Shown piece after piece: positions 61,650 to 64,000 of a stretch of 64,000 bases of DNA (position 1 is the first letter of the stretch; each line of letters begins with the position of its first letter). Under the pieces are notes generated by a model, which saw only the letters and a program-made list of their open reading frames with translations, did no database searches and was not told the origin of the DNA. Where the stretch lies: positions 496,001 to 560,000 of the forward strand of contig NZ_JBIWES010000001.1 of the NCBI RefSeq assembly GCF_044762665.1, written 5' to 3'. The translations under genes and the position numbers were made by a program. Source of the DNA: Peribacillus frigoritolerans_B. GTDB taxonomy: Bacteria; Bacillota; Bacilli; Bacillales; DSM-1321.

Positions 61650-61674
61650 TTACCCCTTCCCTATTATTATAAAC
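61650..61674 (-). promoter_or_regulatory. Candidate sigma-B promoter of ytxGHJ
   Basis: GTTTAT (61669-61674), 13 bp, GGGTAA (61650-61655) on the minus strand, each one mismatch from the sigma-B consensus GTTTAA / GGGTAT with correct spacing. Confidence 0.7.
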
Positions 61675-61828
61675 GTATTTATTTTTTCAATATACCCTAT
61701 CAAACCCTAATCTGGAAATATTGTTGTCTGCATCCATTTCCTCCGCGAAATTCATAGGTGACACTTATGGCAGGAAATCGGGTATGATAGAAAAGATAAG
61801 TCGAATTTAAACAATGGAGGTATTTTTT

Positions 61829-62941
61829 ATGAAAGATCCCAGAATTGGTACATTGGCCAAAAACTTAATCAATTATTCCGTGAAGCTTCAAAAAGGTGAA
61901 AGAATCTTGATCGAAAACTTTGGATTGCAGCGTGAACTTGTTAACGCACTTGTGAATGAAGCCTATGCAGCAGGTGGTTACCCATTCGTCCTGTTAAAGG
62001 ATCACCAAGTGGATCGTGCCTTGCTGATGAGTGCCAAAGAAGAACAGTACAAGATGATGGGTGAGTTTGAAGCAAACGTAATGAACCAGATGGATGCTTA
62101 TATCGGGCTTCGTGCCGGGGATAATATCAATGAACAATCCGATGTCCCTTCGGAGAAGATGGCGATTCATGGACAGACAATCGGTAAAGTACATAGAAAT
62201 ATCCGCGTGCCAAAAACAAAATGGGTTGTACTTCGCTACCCGACAAATTCCATGGCCCAATTAGCCAAAATGAGCACAGAAGCATTCGAAGACTTTTATT
62301 TCGAAGTCTGCAACCTCGACTATGGCAAAATGAGCGCAGCAATGGACAACCTTGTTGAATTGATGGATAAAACGGATAAGGTCCGCTTAACTGGGCCCGG
62401 TACGGACCTAACCTTCTCCATCAAAGACATTAAAGCCATCAAATGTGCGGGTGAGCTGAACATTCCTGACGGTGAAGTATATACGGCTCCAGTTAAAGAT
62501 TCCATCAATGGAGTGATTTCGTATAATACTCCTTCCCCTTATCAGGGTTTTACTTTTGAAAACGTGAAGTTAACATTCAAGGATGGAAAAATCGTTGAAG
62601 CGGTTGCGAATGATACGGAACGCATCAACAAAATTTTTGATACTGATGAAGGCGCACGATATGTCGGTGAATTTGCAATTGGTGTAAATCCTTATATTCT
62701 ACACCCGATGCAAGATATCCTCTTTGATGAAAAAATTGATGGAAGTTTTCATTTCACTCCCGGACAATGCTATGATGATGCCTATAACGGAAACCATTCA
62801 GACATTCACTGGGACCTGGTCAATATCCAGCGGCCTGAATACGGCGGCGGGGAAATCCATTTTGATGACGTCTTGATACGCAAGGACGGACGCTTCGTTT
62901 TACCGGAACTGGAAAATTTAAATCCAGAAAATTTAAAATAA
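61829..62941 (+). CDS. M29 family aminopeptidase (AmpS type)
   Basis: A 370-residue cytoplasmic metallo-aminopeptidase of family M29 (thermophilic aminopeptidase/AmpS). Seen are the N-terminal alpha/beta domain and the metal-binding C-terminal half with VGEFAIGVNPYI (about 280-291), DEKIDGSFHFTPGQCYDD (about 305-322) and the SDIHWDLV and GGGEIHFDDVLI segments that carry the metal ligands. The ATG at 61829 follows GGAGGTATTTTTT. A possible -10 TATGAT lies at 61783. Shares a bidirectional terminator with murC. Confidence 0.92.
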   Translation: MKDPRIGTLAKNLINYSVKLQKGERILIENFGLQRELVNALVNEAYAAGGYPFVLLKDHQVDRALLMSAKEEQYKMMGEFEANVMNQMDAYIGLRAGDNINEQSDVPSEKMAIHGQTIGKVHRNIRVPKTKWVVLRYPTNSMAQLAKMSTEAFEDFYFEVCNLDYGKMSAAMDNLVELMDKTDKVRLTGPGTDLTFSIKDIKAIKCAGELNIPDGEVYTAPVKDSINGVISYNTPSPYQGFTFENVKLTFKDGKIVEAVANDTERINKIFDTDEGARYVGEFAIGVNPYILHPMQDILFDEKIDGSFHFTPGQCYDDAYNGNHSDIHWDLVNIQRPEYGGGEIHFDDVLIRKDGRFVLPELENLNPENLK

Positions 62942-62954
62942 CATAAAAACCAAT

Positions 62955-62997
62955 AAAAAAACGACCAACCCGCTACTAACGGATCGGTCGTTTTTTT
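62955..62997. terminator. Bidirectional terminator between the aminopeptidase gene and murC
   Basis: Stem AAAAAACGACC.A.CCG / CGG.T.GGTCGTTTTTT with small mismatches between convergent genes. Confidence 0.88.
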
Positions 62998-64000
62998 ATT
63001 TTACCTGCAGTGTATGCTCGTAGGCTGCTTGGAACTTTTGAATGTCCCCCGCACCCATGAATAACACGACACTGTTATCATGGTTTTGCAATATTGATGT
63101 TGTGTTCTCCGTAATCAGCTCGGCACCTGGAATCCTTTCTTGAAGGTCTTCAATCGATAACTTTCCTTGATGTTCACGAGCAGATCCAAAAATTTCACAT
63201 AAGTATACTTTGTCGGCCAAATTCAAGCTGTCGGCGAATTCGTCCAGGAATGCCTGCGTTCTCGAGAATGTATGCGGCTGGAATACCGCAACAACTTCAC
63301 GCTCTGGATATTTCTGACGAGCCGAGTCAACAGTTGCAGAGATCTCGGTCGGATGGTGTGCATAATCATCAATGATGATCTGACTTCCGATTTCCTTTTC
63401 GGAGAACCGGCGTTTAACTCCGCCAAAAGTCCGCAATTGGGCTTTCACAGCTTCCGTATCCAAGTTTTCATATTTACAAAGTGCAATGACACCAAGTGCA
63501 TTCAACACATTATGCTTTCCAAAAGTAGGAATTGTGAATGTATCATAGTAATTGTTCCTTACATGCACATCAAAAGTCGTGCCATCCGGAGTGACGGAAA
63601 CATTTTTCGCTTGAAAATCATTTCCTTCTGCAAATCCGTAAAAAATAACCGGTACTTTCGCCTGAATATGTGGTAAATGCTCATCATCCCCGCACGCTAT
63701 GATGCCTTTGTTGACCTGGAGGGCCATCGTTTGGAAAGCCTCGAACACGTCTTCGACATTGGCGTAATAATCAGGATGATCAAAATCGATATTCGTCATG
63801 ATTGCATAATCCGGATAATAGGAAAGGAAATGACGGCGATATTCACATGCTTCGAATACGAAGTAATCAGAATTCACGATCCCTTTACCCGTTCCATCCC
63901 CAATCAAGAAGGATGTCGGTTTAGCGCCCCCCATTACATGGGCAAGTAAGCCGGTCGTCGATGTTTTACCATGCGCTCCCGTAACCGCCACGCTAATGAA
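62996..64000 (-). CDS. murC: UDP-N-acetylmuramate--L-alanine ligase (5' end outside window)
   Basis: Adds L-alanine to UDP-MurNAc, the first peptide step of peptidoglycan synthesis. About 335 C-terminal residues are present. The visible part begins with FISVAVTGAHGKTSTTGLLAH, the ATP-binding P-loop of Mur ligases, so only the N-terminal UDP-binding domain (about 100 residues) is cut off by the right edge; the internal GTG/ATG is not a true start. Further motifs: NIDFDHPDYY, DDYAHHPTEISAT and FQPHTFSRTQAF. No frameshift seen. Confidence 0.96.
   Translation of the reverse strand, partial: FISVAVTGAHGKTSTTGLLAHVMGGAKPTSFLIGDGTGKGIVNSDYFVFEACEYRRHFLSYYPDYAIMTNIDFDHPDYYANVEDVFEAFQTMALQVNKGIIACGDDEHLPHIQAKVPVIFYGFAEGNDFQAKNVSVTPDGTTFDVHVRNNYYDTFTIPTFGKHNVLNALGVIALCKYENLDTEAVKAQLRTFGGVKRRFSEKEIGSQIIIDDYAHHPTEISATVDSARQKYPEREVVAVFQPHTFSRTQAFLDEFADSLNLADKVYLCEIFGSAREHQGKLSIEDLQERIPGAELITENTTSILQNHDNSVVLFMGAGDIQKFQAAYEHTLQVK

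Overview
The window is a continuous piece of a Bacillaceae chromosome (Bacillus/Peribacillus type). Supporting evidence is the Firmicute set of spore genes (alpha/beta SASP, spore transglutaminase Tgl, YtrH/YtrI, GerW-family YtfJ), CcpA, EzrA, RefZ, a T-box, a TPP riboswitch, strong AGGAGG-type ribosome sites, and a gene order that broadly follows the pyk-to-murC arc of B. subtilis. Species cannot be fixed from sequence reading alone. No rRNA, tRNA, prophage, IS element, CRISPR array or defence island was seen; this is mostly core chromosome.

Layout. 1-9.2 kb (minus strand): 3' dnaE - ytsJ malic enzyme - FadR-type GntR regulator - accD - accA - pfkA - pyk 5', i.e. replication followed by central carbon and malonyl-CoA supply. 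9.3-13.4 kb: sporulation pair ytrH-ytrI, nanoRNase nrnA, ytpI, ytoI and a small membrane protein. 13.5-16.7 kb: ytkL, an M24 peptidase, a frameshifted pseudogene and a universal stress protein. 16.7-23.9 kb: argGH with paired ARG boxes, moaB coupled to an EcsC-family gene, and ytxK-ackA. 24-25 kb: a repeat element and a small tetrapeptide-repeat protein. 24.8-28.4 kb: sppA-yteJ and ytfI-ytfJ, then tpx. 28.5-33.3 kb: nadK2 and a TPP-riboswitch operon (thiY, MTH1187-type protein, thiX, thiZ, TatD-like). 33.5-38.8 kb: tgl, rarD, ytcJ, ytcI. 38.8-39.5 kb: a gene-free patch with two repeat copies. 39.5-46.4 kb: SASP, thiI-iscS, ezrA, hisJ, refZ, ytsP. 46.6-52.3 kb: rpsD with leader, T-box tyrS and a class A PBP. 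52.4-56.9 kb: divergent acsA / acuABC. 57-61.6 kb: ccpA, aroA (chorismate mutase-DAHP synthase), ytxJ, ytxH, ytxG. 61.8-64 kb: an M29 aminopeptidase and murC (cut by the right edge).

How the genes work together: pyruvate kinase, phosphofructokinase, malic enzyme, acetyl-CoA carboxylase, acetate kinase, AcsA and the Acu proteins surround the pyruvate/acetyl-CoA node, with CcpA encoded nearby. The thiamine operon salvages the pyrimidine moiety under TPP control. iscS-thiI is a two-gene sulfur relay for tRNA thiolation. Spore genes are scattered among them.

Best leads for novelty are modest: (1) a FadR-like regulator lacking the usual FCD metal ligands, with a near-ideal TGGTC-N-GACCA operator just downstream of a promoter before the malic enzyme/accDA genes; (2) a TatD-like hydrolase closing the TPP-riboswitch operon; (3) three copies of a 120-130 bp element with short terminal inverted repeats; (4) a small (GF/YRQ)n repeat protein; (5) a GDDG instead of GGDG motif in the NAD kinase. 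I found no convincing wholly undescribed system.
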